From the NCBI GenBank assembly GCA_905373305.1, contig CAJPSM010000031.1, forward strand, positions 1 through 13,770: a stretch of 13,770 bases of DNA, in the 5' to 3' direction. The position numbers and the translations under genes are program-made. How positions within the stretch are numbered: the stretch's first letter is position 1; the number at the start of each line of letters is the position of its first letter. The notes beneath the pieces are model-generated. The model searched no databases and was not told the DNA's origin. It saw nothing but the letters and a program-made list of their open reading frames with translations. Source of the DNA: an uncultured Streptococcus sp. Its GTDB lineage: Bacteria > Bacillota > Bacilli > Lactobacillales > Streptococcaceae. Shown in pieces: positions 1 through 6,391 of the stretch.

Positions 1-492
1 AGGTCGTAAAATAATACTCGGAACATCGGGATAATCCTTAAACAGCTTCTCCGAAACCAGCTTACTACGAATGTAGTTGTTCAGATTGTTTTCCTGAGGC
101 GCATCGCTTTCTTTGATAGCTAACTGGTTTCGAGGCGCAGCATAGATACTAGGCGATGACACATAAACCAAACGCTGCATCCCTGCCTCCCGACAAGCCT
201 TTAGAACATACTTGGTCCCTAAGACATTTGTCTGGTAGAAATCTTCCCAAGGTCCCCAGACGGTAGAAAGAGCTCCCGCATGCACAACCATGTCCATACC
301 CTGACAAGCCTGAGTCAGATCCTCTTGCTTGGTCAAATCTCCCTGGAAAAATGCCACAGAGGAGTTCTCTAAAGACTGACCAACCTTGCGATTACGTCCA
401 AAAGCGCGTACCTGATAGCCATGCTGACTGAGTTCTTCAACAACATACTTACCTAGAAAGCCCGTAGCACCTGTTACCAATACTTTCTTCAT
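1..492 (-). CDS. NAD(P)-dependent epimerase/dehydratase (extended SDR), C-terminus cut by the window
   Basis: The frame from the ATG at 490-492 stays open to base 1, giving 164 N-terminal residues of an extended short-chain dehydrogenase. The start MKKVLVTGATGFLGKYV holds the glycine-rich TGATGFLG nucleotide-binding loop (residues 7-14). An acidic residue and a GDL segment follow near residues 55-57 (FQGDLT), then HAGALS, a strand ending in YVSSPSIY, and NYIRSK, which supplies the YxxxK catalytic pair. This arrangement is typical of sugar-nucleotide epimerases and 3-beta-hydroxysteroid-dehydrogenase-like enzymes; I cannot choose the substrate. The ATG lies 3 bases after the stop of the upstream glycosyltransferase gene, whose last codons contain the AAGGAG ribosome site, so the two are almost certainly co-transcribed and translationally coupled. 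The family is secure; the reaction is not. The rest of the gene and its terminator are outside the window. Confidence 0.88.
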   Translation of the reverse strand, partial: MKKVLVTGATGFLGKYVVEELSQHGYQVRAFGRNRKVGQSLENSSVAFFQGDLTKQEDLTQACQGMDMVVHAGALSTVWGPWEDFYQTNVLGTKYVLKACREAGMQRLVYVSSPSIYAAPRNQLAIKESDAPQENNLNNYIRSKLVSEKLFKDYPDVPSIILRP

Positions 493-495
493 CTT

Positions 496-1764
496 TTATT
501 TCTCCTTGTCCTCTAAGAGCCGATGTATTTCGCTCTTCAGAATCTCTGTTGGCTGATAGTCTTGAGCTACACGACTAAGTTTGTTCAAGTCTGACCAGTC
601 ATCTCTAGCCAATAGCTCATCGAAAGCGCGTCCAATCGCTTCTCTATCCTCTCGTTTAGCAGTCAGGGCAATCCCTGCCTCAAGCCCGCGAACCGCATAG
701 TCATACTGATCATAGTCATGAGGGAGAATCAAGGCAGGCTTGCCATAGATAATACATTGGTAAAAAATACCCGCGCCGCCATGATGAATCACATAGTCCA
801 TCTGGGGAATGTATTCCTTATAGGGAAGATAGGATACCACAGAAACATTGTCCATGAGCTCCTCACATTGGAAGTCTTGTCCGCCGAACCCCAAAGTCAC
901 AAAGAAGTGACAGTCCGGATGGGCTTTTGCCAATTGTTGTGTCTGGTAGAGGAGATTGTCTTTGGCCCATGCTAGCTGAGTCCCACAAGATACGAGGACT
1001 TTCTTATGATTTGCATAAGGAGCCAAATCTAGGGGATAATTCTCTGCCCTCTCAATCGAAGACCCAAAAGGTCCCACCCAAAGGTAGTGCTCTGGAAAAC
1101 CACTTTTCAGCTCCAACTCTTTCATCCCAATTCCCAAGATGGAATAGGGCGAATAAATGGTCTCCTGATTTTTGTGATTGTAGAGCTTAAAATCGTAACG
1201 TTTCAAGCGTTCTCTAAGTAGAAAGGTTACGATTCGTTTCCCTAAACGAGTCACTTTTCTTCCTAGCCATTGCTGGGTAGATTGGAAAGGATTCTTTGGA
1301 CTGCCCATTCCTCCAAAGAAACAAGGCGGTCCATCTGTCGTTTCAATGGCAAATTGTGTCGCCATGGTTGTTATCCAAGGAATTCCCAACTGTTCCGCTA
1401 CAAGTCCTCCAGAGAGGGTTATAAAGTCCGCAATCACAATATCTGGTCGATTTTTCTGCCACTCTTGCACTAATTGATCAGAAACCGCATTGATCAAATC
1501 AAGACTAGCTGACAACTGTCGATAAGCAGAAATAAGGTTTAATTGCCCTTCATTGTTGGCTACACGCTCAAACTCATCTACAGAATTTTCTAAAATGGGA
1601 AGCACCTGGAATCCCATCTCCTCTGCGACAGTTTTTCGTTGTGGTCCTGTAAATAATCGAATCTCATACAAGGGATCCTTCAACAAGGGTGCGAGTAGAT
1701 TCAGTGTTGGGAAGAGATGCCCACTTAAGGGCACTACAACCACATCAATTTTGATTTTCCTCAT
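496..1764 (-). CDS. UGT/MGT-type (GT1, GT-B fold) glycosyltransferase
   Basis: This 422-residue protein starts MRKIKIDVVVVPLSGHLFP. The GH at residues 15-16 includes the histidine that serves as catalytic base in GT1 enzymes, and the first beta strand precedes it as usual. The C-terminal donor-binding half has SYLPYKEYIP, then HHGGAG (327-332) and PHDYDQ (349-353), the donor-sugar signature of UDP-glycosyltransferases and macrolide glycosyltransferases. Length fits the family (about 400-430). Such enzymes move a sugar from a nucleotide sugar to a lipophilic acceptor; the acceptor here is unknown. A longer reading from 1824 would add 20 residues, but its start lies inside the terminator of the gene upstream and the added residues do not resemble the family, so I use 1764. 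No Shine-Dalgarno precedes this ATG (see findings). The downstream SDR gene is coupled to it, suggesting joint modification of one molecule. Confidence 0.88.
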   Translation of the reverse strand: MRKIKIDVVVVPLSGHLFPTLNLLAPLLKDPLYEIRLFTGPQRKTVAEEMGFQVLPILENSVDEFERVANNEGQLNLISAYRQLSASLDLINAVSDQLVQEWQKNRPDIVIADFITLSGGLVAEQLGIPWITTMATQFAIETTDGPPCFFGGMGSPKNPFQSTQQWLGRKVTRLGKRIVTFLLRERLKRYDFKLYNHKNQETIYSPYSILGIGMKELELKSGFPEHYLWVGPFGSSIERAENYPLDLAPYANHKKVLVSCGTQLAWAKDNLLYQTQQLAKAHPDCHFFVTLGFGGQDFQCEELMDNVSVVSYLPYKEYIPQMDYVIHHGGAGIFYQCIIYGKPALILPHDYDQYDYAVRGLEAGIALTAKREDREAIGRAFDELLARDDWSDLNKLSRVAQDYQPTEILKSEIHRLLEDKEK

Positions 1765-1770
1765 ATGTCT

Positions 1771-1779
1771 AGGATAGCA
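1771..1779 (-). promoter_or_regulatory. Possible extended -10 promoter giving a leaderless glycosyltransferase mRNA
   Basis: On the minus strand the bases TGCTATCCT form an extended -10 (TGn plus TATCCT) that ends 6 bases before the glycosyltransferase ATG. Initiation at the usual distance would fall at or next to the A of the ATG. No convincing -35 is present; 17 bases upstream reads TAGTTC, inside the preceding terminator. Tentative. Confidence 0.3.
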
Positions 1780-1782
1780 AAT

Positions 1783-1817
1783 TTTTAAAAAAAGAACTAC
1801 CAAAATGATAGTTCTTT
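1783..1817 (-). terminator. Rho-independent terminator of the alcohol dehydrogenase gene
   Basis: Minus-strand arms AAAGAACTATC (1807-1817) and GGTAGTTCTTT (1791-1801) pair over 11 positions, with one U-G pair and a 5-base loop, followed by a run of T. It begins about 35 bases after the dehydrogenase stop codon and ends about 20 bases before the glycosyltransferase start. Confidence 0.85.
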
Positions 1818-1851
1818 CCAGCATTATTTAGCTTCTTTTTCACTTTATGAA

Positions 1852-3003
1852 TCAGAAGAGTTCTTTGTAGAGAGCTATAGTTTCTTCCAAGGTTGGCATA
1901 AATGGATTTCCAGGTGCACAGGCATCAATCAAGGCATTCTTAGAAAGGTAATCAAAGTCAAAGTCTTTTTCGTCGATACCTAGTTCAGTGAGTTTCTTAG
2001 GAATACCAACGGTTTCAGATAGTTTTTCAATTTCAGCAATAGCATAGTCAGCACATTCTTGGTCTGTTTTCCCTTCAACATGGAGACCCAAAGCCTTGGC
2101 TACATTGCGGAAAGCTTCTGGTACACGTTTGGCATTTTCACGTTCTACAACAGGGAGAAGCATGGCACAGCAGACACCATGCGGCAAGTTATATACCGCA
2201 CCGAGTTGGTGAGCCATAGAATGAACATAGCCCAAACCAGCATTGTTAAAGCTCATACCACCGAGGAAGATGGCATTGACCATCGCCTCACGCGCTTCAA
2301 TATCTTGGCCATTTGCCACAGCACGAGGAAGATACTCTTTGATGAGTTCAATAGCTCCGATAGAGAGTTTCTTGGTCACATCATAAGCACCCGGTGTTAC
2401 CAAGGCTTCAACAGCATGGGTAAGAGCATCCATACCTGTCGCTGCTGTCAATCCTTTCGGTTTTGAAAGCATGAGTTCTGGATCATTGACAGAGATAAGG
2501 GCTAAGCTGTTCTTATCAACCATTACCATCTTGACCTTGCGCTCTTCGTCAGTAATGACATAGTTAATCGTAATTTCTGCAGAAGTTCCAGCTGTTGTAT
2601 TGATAGCAACCACTGGCAACCCTTTTTCAGCAGACTTGTGGAGACCCTCATAGTCTTGAGGTTTTCCACCATTTGTAGCAATGATAGAGATACAACTAGC
2701 CGCATCCTGTGGAGATCCTCCCCCAAGACTGATGATGAAGTCACATCCATGCTCTTTCAGGGCAGCCACTCCGTCTCTGACGTTCTTGCAAGTCGGATTT
2801 GGCTCAACATCGCTAAAGATCACATATTCGACCCCTTCAGTATCTAATGGTTTTAGGACCTTAGGTAAAATATCACTTCCCTCGATGAACTTGTCTGTCA
2901 CCAAAAGGGCCTTCTTATACCCCAGTTCCTTGATATACGGACCTACTTCATTTACAACACCTTTACCAATAAGGTTAACTGATGGAACGTAAAATGTAGC
3001 CAT
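1852..3003 (-). CDS. fucO: Iron-containing alcohol dehydrogenase (group III; FucO-like)
   Basis: This 383-residue protein is full length for group III metal-dependent alcohol dehydrogenases. The N-terminal domain has GGGSPQD (94-100), which binds the NAD(P) pyrophosphate. The metal ligands expected of the family are all present: D192 and H196 in TGMDALTHAVEA, H261 in YVHSMAHQLGA and H275 in NLPHGVCCAM. Members reduce short aldehydes (lactaldehyde, acetaldehyde, propanal) to alcohols with NADH, or the reverse, in the cytoplasm. FucO is the closest named type I recognise, but no fucose pathway genes are nearby, so a general fermentative role is as likely. The ATG at 3001-3003 has AGGAGG 8 bases upstream. 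It appears monocistronic, with its own promoter, a cre-like site upstream and a terminator downstream, which points to carbon-source control. Confidence 0.93.
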   Translation of the reverse strand: MATFYVPSVNLIGKGVVNEVGPYIKELGYKKALLVTDKFIEGSDILPKVLKPLDTEGVEYVIFSDVEPNPTCKNVRDGVAALKEHGCDFIISLGGGSPQDAASCISIIATNGGKPQDYEGLHKSAEKGLPVVAINTTAGTSAEITINYVITDEERKVKMVMVDKNSLALISVNDPELMLSKPKGLTAATGMDALTHAVEALVTPGAYDVTKKLSIGAIELIKEYLPRAVANGQDIEAREAMVNAIFLGGMSFNNAGLGYVHSMAHQLGAVYNLPHGVCCAMLLPVVERENAKRVPEAFRNVAKALGLHVEGKTDQECADYAIAEIEKLSETVGIPKKLTELGIDEKDFDFDYLSKNALIDACAPGNPFMPTLEETIALYKELF

Positions 3004-3048
3004 ATGCTTTTCCTCCTGCGCCTCTGCGCTATTTGATTATTTACCATA

Positions 3049-3077
3049 AGTATACGACCTTATAAGAAGTTTTACAA
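3049..3077 (-). promoter_or_regulatory. Promoter of the alcohol dehydrogenase gene
   Basis: On the minus strand, TTGTAA (3072-3077) and TATACT (3049-3054) are separated by exactly 17 bases. The expected start lies about 40 bases upstream of the ATG at 3003. Confidence 0.75.
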
Positions 3078-3087
3078 ATATTTGTAA
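3072..3087. promoter_or_regulatory. 16-bp perfect palindrome over the -35 box, unidentified operator
   Basis: TTACAAATATTTGTAA is a perfect inverted repeat that contains the whole -35 hexamer, the position expected for a repressor operator. It lacks the TTGTGA half-site of Rex and is not the TACA-N2-TGTA box of CopY. The regulator is not identifiable from the window. Confidence 0.45.
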
Positions 3088-3096
3088 GCGTTTTAA
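3083..3096. promoter_or_regulatory. cre-like catabolite control (CcpA) site
   Basis: TGTAAGCGTTTTAA matches the cre consensus TGWAANCGNTNWCA at all but the penultimate position. It lies just upstream of the -35 box of the alcohol dehydrogenase promoter and overlaps the palindrome there by five bases. CcpA bound at this position could activate, or could compete with the other regulator. Confidence 0.6.
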
Positions 3097-3133
3097 GTAA
3101 AAAGTTAGTAAAGAACGGCCAGCTACTTTTCCA

Positions 3134-3179
3134 AGAAAAAAAGCTCCAAAAAGATATCTTTCATCTCATTGGAACTTTT
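3134..3179 (-). terminator. Rho-independent terminator of the small lipoprotein gene
   Basis: Minus-strand arms AAAAGTTCCAA (3169-3179) and TTGGAGCTTTT (3139-3149) pair over 11 positions with one U-G, and a T-run follows. The loop holds the palindrome AAAGATATCTTT, which may extend the hairpin. It starts 9 bases after the lipoprotein stop. Confidence 0.85.
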
Positions 3180-3188
3180 ACTTAATCA

Positions 3189-3644
3189 TTATTGCTTCGT
3201 TAAGACTACTCGGTCAGCTGCCTCTCGGTCCATGTCATCGATAATCATTTGATTACCATTAACCGCGTAAATTTTAACATCATCTCCGATAATGACACGT
3301 TGATTTTCTGGCTCAAAGGTGACTTGCTTGATTTCCTTATCTCCATCTGGCTCGACCTCAGTCCATGTACCAGTTTTACCTGTTACAACAAGAGTGATTT
3401 GGTCATTCTCATCTTTTCCAGTATAGGTACCATCGATATTCGTAGGTTGAGCTACAGTAGTGTCCTGACTTGAGGAGGCTTGTGGTTGACTAGTACTTGT
3501 TGCGGAGCTAGAAGATGATTCTTGTTGAGTAGATGATTGTTGAGCAGATTGCTGGGTAGGTGCTTGTGTCTTAGATCCACAAGCTGCTAAAAGACTAAGA
3601 ATTGCTAGGGAAGCAATAGAAAGTATGAATGTTTTCGTTTTCAT
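3189..3644 (-). CDS. Small secreted lipoprotein, function unknown
   Basis: This 151-residue protein has a type II signal peptide: KTK after the initiator Met, a hydrophobic stretch to residue 20, and the lipobox LAAC with C22 as the predicted lipidated residue. Residues 26-67 form a low-complexity Ser/Gln/Thr/Ala linker. A small C-terminal domain of about 80 residues follows, starting DGTYTGKDENDQITLVV and rich in beta-prone segments and acidic residues. The layout indicates an anchored domain held off the membrane by a flexible stalk. Its position beside folC matches a conserved hypothetical lipoprotein I recall from pneumococcus. I know no established function. AAAGGAAAT provides a good ribosome site. 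A consensus promoter and a cre-like box precede it and a terminator follows, so it is a single-gene unit. Confidence 0.85.
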   Translation of the reverse strand: MKTKTFILSIASLAILSLLAACGSKTQAPTQQSAQQSSTQQESSSSSATSTSQPQASSSQDTTVAQPTNIDGTYTGKDENDQITLVVTGKTGTWTEVEPDGDKEIKQVTFEPENQRVIIGDDVKIYAVNGNQMIIDDMDREAADRVVLTKQ

Positions 3645-3677
3645 AGCGATTTCCTTTCTTTTGTGCCAATAATTTGC

Positions 3678-3691
3678 TGGAATCGTTTCCA
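3678..3691. promoter_or_regulatory. Symmetric cre-like site downstream of the lipoprotein promoter
   Basis: TGGAATCGTTTCCA is a near-palindrome around a central CG and matches the cre consensus with one deviation in each half. It lies roughly 12-25 bases after the predicted transcription start, where CcpA binding usually represses. Confidence 0.45.
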
Positions 3692-3709
3692 GATGTACCT
3701 CCTACCTCC

Positions 3710-3738
3710 AGTATAGCAACTTAAACCTAGACGGTCAA
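3710..3738 (-). promoter_or_regulatory. Promoter of the small lipoprotein gene
   Basis: Minus-strand TTGACC (3733-3738) and TATACT (3710-3715) are separated by 17 bases. The -35 box overlaps the TGA stop of folC, so the promoter abuts the upstream gene directly. Confidence 0.8.
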
Positions 3739-4985
3739 CTAATCCCATCGCTTCCTACTAAACTCGCTCGTACTTCCGAGATAAAATAGAGGGATCCCGT
3801 CACGAAAAGCAAGTCCTGGGCGTTGGACTTTTCTTCAAATTCTCTGATAAAATCGCCATAAGAAGGAATCAAATCGTAACCCGCCACATCCTTCTCATCC
3901 AAAGAGCCTTGGTAGTCAAAGCCTGTTACCTTAAGTTCCACCTGAGGCATCTGCTCCGTTAGATAGCCTAGCATCCCCTGATAATCCTTGCGTTTAAGGG
4001 CACCAAAAAGGACATGAACCTGGTAGCCTTGCTGGATTTTCCCCTGGATAAACTCTACTAGACGAGTCAAGGCTGGCAGATTGTGAGCCCCATCTAGATA
4101 GATCTGTGGACGAATCCGTTCCAATCGACCTGCCCAGTGGGTCTCTTTCAAAGCCTGTCTGACAAGCTCTTCTTCGACCCTTTCACCTCTTGACGCCATA
4201 AACAGAAGAAAAGTTTCTAAAGCCAAGGCGGCATTTTCTTGCTGATAGGCACCTTCCAAACCGATTTCAAGCTGTGAAAAGCTTGCTAGCTTACTTGAAA
4301 AATCCCCAGCTTTCAAAGTGAAGTCTTGCCCAGCTTGATAAAGGTCAACAGCTAACTCTCTTGCTCTTTTTTGACAGACAAGCTCCGCTTCTGGAGCAAG
4401 CTTGACAATGACCGCCTTCTTTCCAACCTTGAAAATACCAGCTTTCTGCTCTGCTATTTCCTCCAGACTATCCCCCAAGGTCTCCTGATGATCTAACCCA
4501 ATCGAAGTAATAACTGCAAGCTCGCCTGTTACGACATTAGTCGTGTCAAGCAAACCACCAATCCCCACTTCTAGCAGGACTAGATCCACTTCCTGCTCTT
4601 TAAAGTAAAGCAAAGCAATCAAAGTCAACAACTCAAAGAAAGACAATTGGTCATGTGTTTCTAAAAGAGTCTTTTCCATCTCTTTGACTTGGTTAGCTAT
4701 ACGGATAAAGTCTTCATCTGCGATTGGTTGCCCATTGATACAGATTCGATCGTGGATACTGATGATATGAGGAGAGGTAAAAGTACCAACTTTTTTACCA
4801 TGAGTTGCAAACAACTCTCTCATAAAGGCAATAGTTGACCCCTTACCGTTAGTCCCTGTTACGTGGATAATGGGATAAGTCTTCTCAGGATTCCCCAGCA
4901 AATCCACTGCTCGTTGCATTCGTCCAAGACCAGATCTAAAGTTTAAACCAATCCGACTATGGAGCCACTCTTCTACTTCAAACAT
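3735..4985 (-). CDS. folC: Folylpolyglutamate synthase / dihydrofolate synthase
   Basis: This 416-residue Mur-ligase-family enzyme ligates L-glutamate to folates (and often to dihydropteroate) using ATP in the cytoplasm. The P-loop TGTNGKGS is at residues 43-50, followed by TSPHI (70-74), FFELLT (116-121), EVGIGG with LDTTN (139-150), and LDHQETLG (164-171). K181 in AEQKAGI is at the place of the carbamylated lysine of this family. WAGRLE (284-289) and LDGAHN (297-302) mark the C-terminal glutamate-binding domain, and VTGSLYF closes the fold. Length is normal. The ATG at 4983-4985 has AAGGAG 6 bases upstream. I see no other folate genes here and no convincing promoter in the 60 bases before the start. 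Which of the two activities it has cannot be told from motifs alone. Confidence 0.95.
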   Translation of the reverse strand: MFEVEEWLHSRIGLNFRSGLGRMQRAVDLLGNPEKTYPIIHVTGTNGKGSTIAFMRELFATHGKKVGTFTSPHIISIHDRICINGQPIADEDFIRIANQVKEMEKTLLETHDQLSFFELLTLIALLYFKEQEVDLVLLEVGIGGLLDTTNVVTGELAVITSIGLDHQETLGDSLEEIAEQKAGIFKVGKKAVIVKLAPEAELVCQKRARELAVDLYQAGQDFTLKAGDFSSKLASFSQLEIGLEGAYQQENAALALETFLLFMASRGERVEEELVRQALKETHWAGRLERIRPQIYLDGAHNLPALTRLVEFIQGKIQQGYQVHVLFGALKRKDYQGMLGYLTEQMPQVELKVTGFDYQGSLDEKDVAGYDLIPSYGDFIREFEEKSNAQDLLFVTGSLYFISEVRASLVGSDGIS

Positions 4986-5048
4986 ACATATCTCCTTAAC
5001 AAAAGTCCAATCAACTACCGCATCAAAGTATGATTACAAATAAAAAGT

Positions 5049-5074
5049 GAGGTCGGGACTAAAATCCCGACCTC
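5049..5074 (-). terminator. GC-rich terminator in the DUF1292-folC spacer
   Basis: GAGGTCGGGA and TCCCGACCTC pair perfectly over 10 positions around a 6-base loop. On the minus strand the hairpin is followed by ACTTTTTATTT, so it acts best as the final terminator of the ireB-ruvX-DUF1292 transcript before folC. The following 60 bases to folC hold nothing else I can name. Confidence 0.8.
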
Positions 5075-5116
5075 TTACCTGGTTAGCTAATCACTAGCTA
5101 CTATGAATTTCAATGT

Positions 5117-5293
5117 GGGCTAAAAACGTCTCCCAGACGTTCCAACTCTTCTAATTTTCAGGAGTTGGGCTGATACAGTCTCCCGGACTTACCAGTTCTC
5201 TCTTATTTCAAGGAACTGGGGTAAAAATCCCCCCCGAATATTCCAACTCTTCCAATTTCTAGGAGTTGGGCTAAAAACGTCCCCCGGACGTTT
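5117..5293. repeat. Three and a half copies of a ~50-bp hairpin-forming tandem repeat
   Basis: The spacer between DUF1292 and folC holds degenerate direct repeats of 50-51 bp. Each contains a C-loop hairpin (AACGTCT/AGACGTT at 5125-5141; AGTC/GACT at 5177-5189; AACGTCC/GGACGTT at the right end) and a second hairpin (CCAACTC/GAGTTGG at 5142-5168; CCAGTTC/GAACTGG at 5192-5219; CCAACTC/GAGTTGG at 5243-5269). In the middle copy two base pairs change on both arms, so pairing is kept. The first hairpin is degraded in the third copy (CCCCCCCGAATATT). It is not a BOX or RUP element as I know them and has no coding potential. The 5075-5116 stretch beside it contains only a short TAGCTA repeat. Confidence 0.75.
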
Positions 5294-5295
5294 TT
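5273..5295 (-). terminator. Terminator hairpin overlapping the DUF1292 stop codon
   Basis: AAAAACGTCC and GGACGTTTTT pair over 10 positions with a 3-base loop, giving a run of U at the 3' side on the minus strand. The TAA stop (5294-5296) sits in the 5' arm, and the hairpin is also the right-most repeat unit. Confidence 0.7.
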
Positions 5296-5599
5296 ACTCC
5301 TCCATAAAGCTGTTGAAGACTTCTTCAATCATGTTCCATTCATCTTCTGAGTCTTCTGGGATTGGTTGCAATTCGCCTTCTGTTCCGTCTTCATTTTCGA
5401 TGAATGAATAAGCTTGGATTTCAACTTCACCGTTTTCATCTTCTTCCGCGTTAACTGGCACTAGCAGAACATAGTTTTTACCAAATTCTTCTTTTCCGTC
5501 GATGGTCAAAAGAATTTCAAACAAGGTTTCATTTCCTTGCTCATCTACTAGTGTAATCAATTCACGTTCTTCGTGGTCATGGTTGTGATCGTGTGACAT
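5294..5599 (-). CDS. DUF1292 (UPF0473, YrzB-like) protein
   Basis: This 101-residue, strongly acidic protein belongs to the conserved DUF1292 family, which in most Firmicutes follows the ireB and ruvX homologues. The sequence begins with a histidine/aspartate-rich stretch ([13 protein letters not shown]), then a core with [17 protein letters not shown] and YVLLVPV, and ends in an acidic tail. No enzymatic motif is visible and the family function is unknown. The histidine-rich start could bind a metal ion, but that is inference. GAGGAG lies 5 bases before the ATG at 5597-5599, and the gap to ruvX is 15 bases, so it is the third gene of an operon. Its stop codon is built into a terminator hairpin. 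Confidence 0.9.
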   Translation of the reverse strand: MSHDHNHDHEERELITLVDEQGNETLFEILLTIDGKEEFGKNYVLLVPVNAEEDENGEVEIQAYSFIENEDGTEGELQPIPEDSEDEWNMIEEVFNSFMEE

Positions 5600-5614
5600 A
5601 GTTTCTCCTCTGTC

Positions 5615-6034
5615 TTAAAAATTTCTATCTAAATAATTTTGCAAAATCAGCTGAGCAGCCAACTTATCAATAACTTTTTTTCGCTTGTTGCGACTGATGT
5701 CAGCCTGCTCAATCAACATACGCTCAGCTGCGACTGTCGTCAAGCGCTCATCTTGATAGTCTACTGGCAAACCAAAGAGTTCTTCTAGCTTGGCACCATA
5801 GGCTTGACTAGCTTCAACCCGCGGACCGCTGGTATTGTTCATGTTTTTTGGCAAACCTACTACAAAGCGTTCCACCTTATAGCTGTCAACCAATTCCTTG
5901 ATACGGTCAAAGCCAAACTGGCCCTGATCCTCATTGATTTGGATGATTTCAAGTCCCTGAGCGGTGAAGCCTAGTGGATCGCTAATGGCCACGCCTACCG
6001 TTTTTGAACCGACGTCCAACCCCATAATTCTCAT
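5615..6034 (-). CDS. ruvX: RuvX/YqgF-type Holliday-junction resolvase-like nuclease
   Basis: This 139-residue RNase-H-fold protein has the expected acidic residues: D7 in [14 protein letters not shown]96 in DERLTT, and D123 in [27 protein letters not shown] (58-72) is the family loop. Homologues process pre-16S rRNA 5' ends and some cut Holliday junctions; both roles are assigned to this family and the sequence does not decide between them. Length is normal (135-150). The ATG lies 3 bases after the ireB stop. The nearest AAGGAG is 14 bases away, so translation probably depends on reinitiation after ireB. Confidence 0.94.
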   Translation of the reverse strand: MRIMGLDVGSKTVGVAISDPLGFTAQGLEIIQINEDQGQFGFDRIKELVDSYKVERFVVGLPKNMNNTSGPRVEASQAYGAKLEELFGLPVDYQDERLTTVAAERMLIEQADISRNKRKKVIDKLAAQLILQNYLDRNF

Positions 6035-6037
6035 AGA

Positions 6038-6304
6038 TTATAGATCGACTCCTTGTCCCTTAAGGTAGTAGCGCACCAATTCTTCAACAATTTCATCACG
6101 CTCATACTTACGGATTTGATTTCGTGCATTGTTGTAACGAGGAACGTAGGCAGGGTCTCCACTCAATACATAACCGACGATTTGATTTATCGGATTATAA
6201 CCCTTTTCATTCAGAGAAGCATAGACATCTGTCAACGTTTCACTGATTTCCTTCTTGTTGGAATCATCCAATTTAAAACGTACAGTTTCTTCAGTAAATC
6301 CCAT
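6038..6304 (-). CDS. ireB: IreB family regulatory phosphoprotein (DUF965/UPF0297)
   Basis: This 88-residue protein is the IreB family, a small dimeric protein studied in Enterococcus faecalis as a target of the PASTA Ser/Thr kinase IreK, where it affects cephalosporin tolerance. The conserved core [21 protein letters not shown] is intact, apart from being one residue longer than I may quote in full elsewhere. The start [10 protein letters not shown] keeps threonines at positions 4 and 7, the residues phosphorylated in the enterococcal protein as I recall. By inference it is a target of the streptococcal PASTA kinase StkP. It is the first gene of a three-gene operon with ruvX and DUF1292. An extended -10 promoter lies about 30 bases upstream and AGAGGG serves as ribosome site. 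Confidence 0.93.
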   Translation of the reverse strand: MGFTEETVRFKLDDSNKKEISETLTDVYASLNEKGYNPINQIVGYVLSGDPAYVPRYNNARNQIRKYERDEIVEELVRYYLKGQGVDL

Positions 6305-6334
6305 TCTAACACCCTCTTTCCTTAGAATAGTACT

Positions 6335-6363
6335 ATTATAGCATATTTCCTTACGTTCTACAA
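6335..6363 (-). promoter_or_regulatory. Promoter of the ireB-ruvX-DUF1292 operon
   Basis: On the minus strand TGCTATAAT is a perfect -10 (6335-6340) with the TGn extension. TTGTAG (6358-6363) lies 17 bases upstream as a weak -35. The better TTGACT at 6367-6372 is too far away (26 bases) to pair with this -10. Confidence 0.7.
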
Positions 6364-6391
6364 TTAAGTCAACCCATTTATTTGGATTTTC

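Noticed and set aside
718..975. Plus-strand ORFs opposite the glycosyltransferase, dehydrogenase, mgtA and uvrA genes
   Set aside because: They lie antisense to genes with clear family motifs, and their translations show no recognisable domains.
1765..1824. Upstream extension of the glycosyltransferase to the ATG at 1822-1824
   Set aside because: The extra 20 residues are encoded by the terminator hairpin of the preceding gene, and the family N-terminus fits the ATG at 1762-1764.
3072..3087. Rex (redox) operator at the alcohol dehydrogenase promoter
   Set aside because: The palindrome lacks the TTGTGA/TCACAA half-sites expected for Rex; left as an unidentified operator.
5117..5293. CRISPR array or BOX/RUP element
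   Set aside because: Repeats are adjacent and degenerate with no unique spacers, and the sequence is unlike the BOX and RUP elements I know.
6367..6372. TTGACT as -35 box for ireB
   Set aside because: It is 26 bases from the perfect -10 box; the extended -10 with TTGTAG at 17 bases is a better fit.
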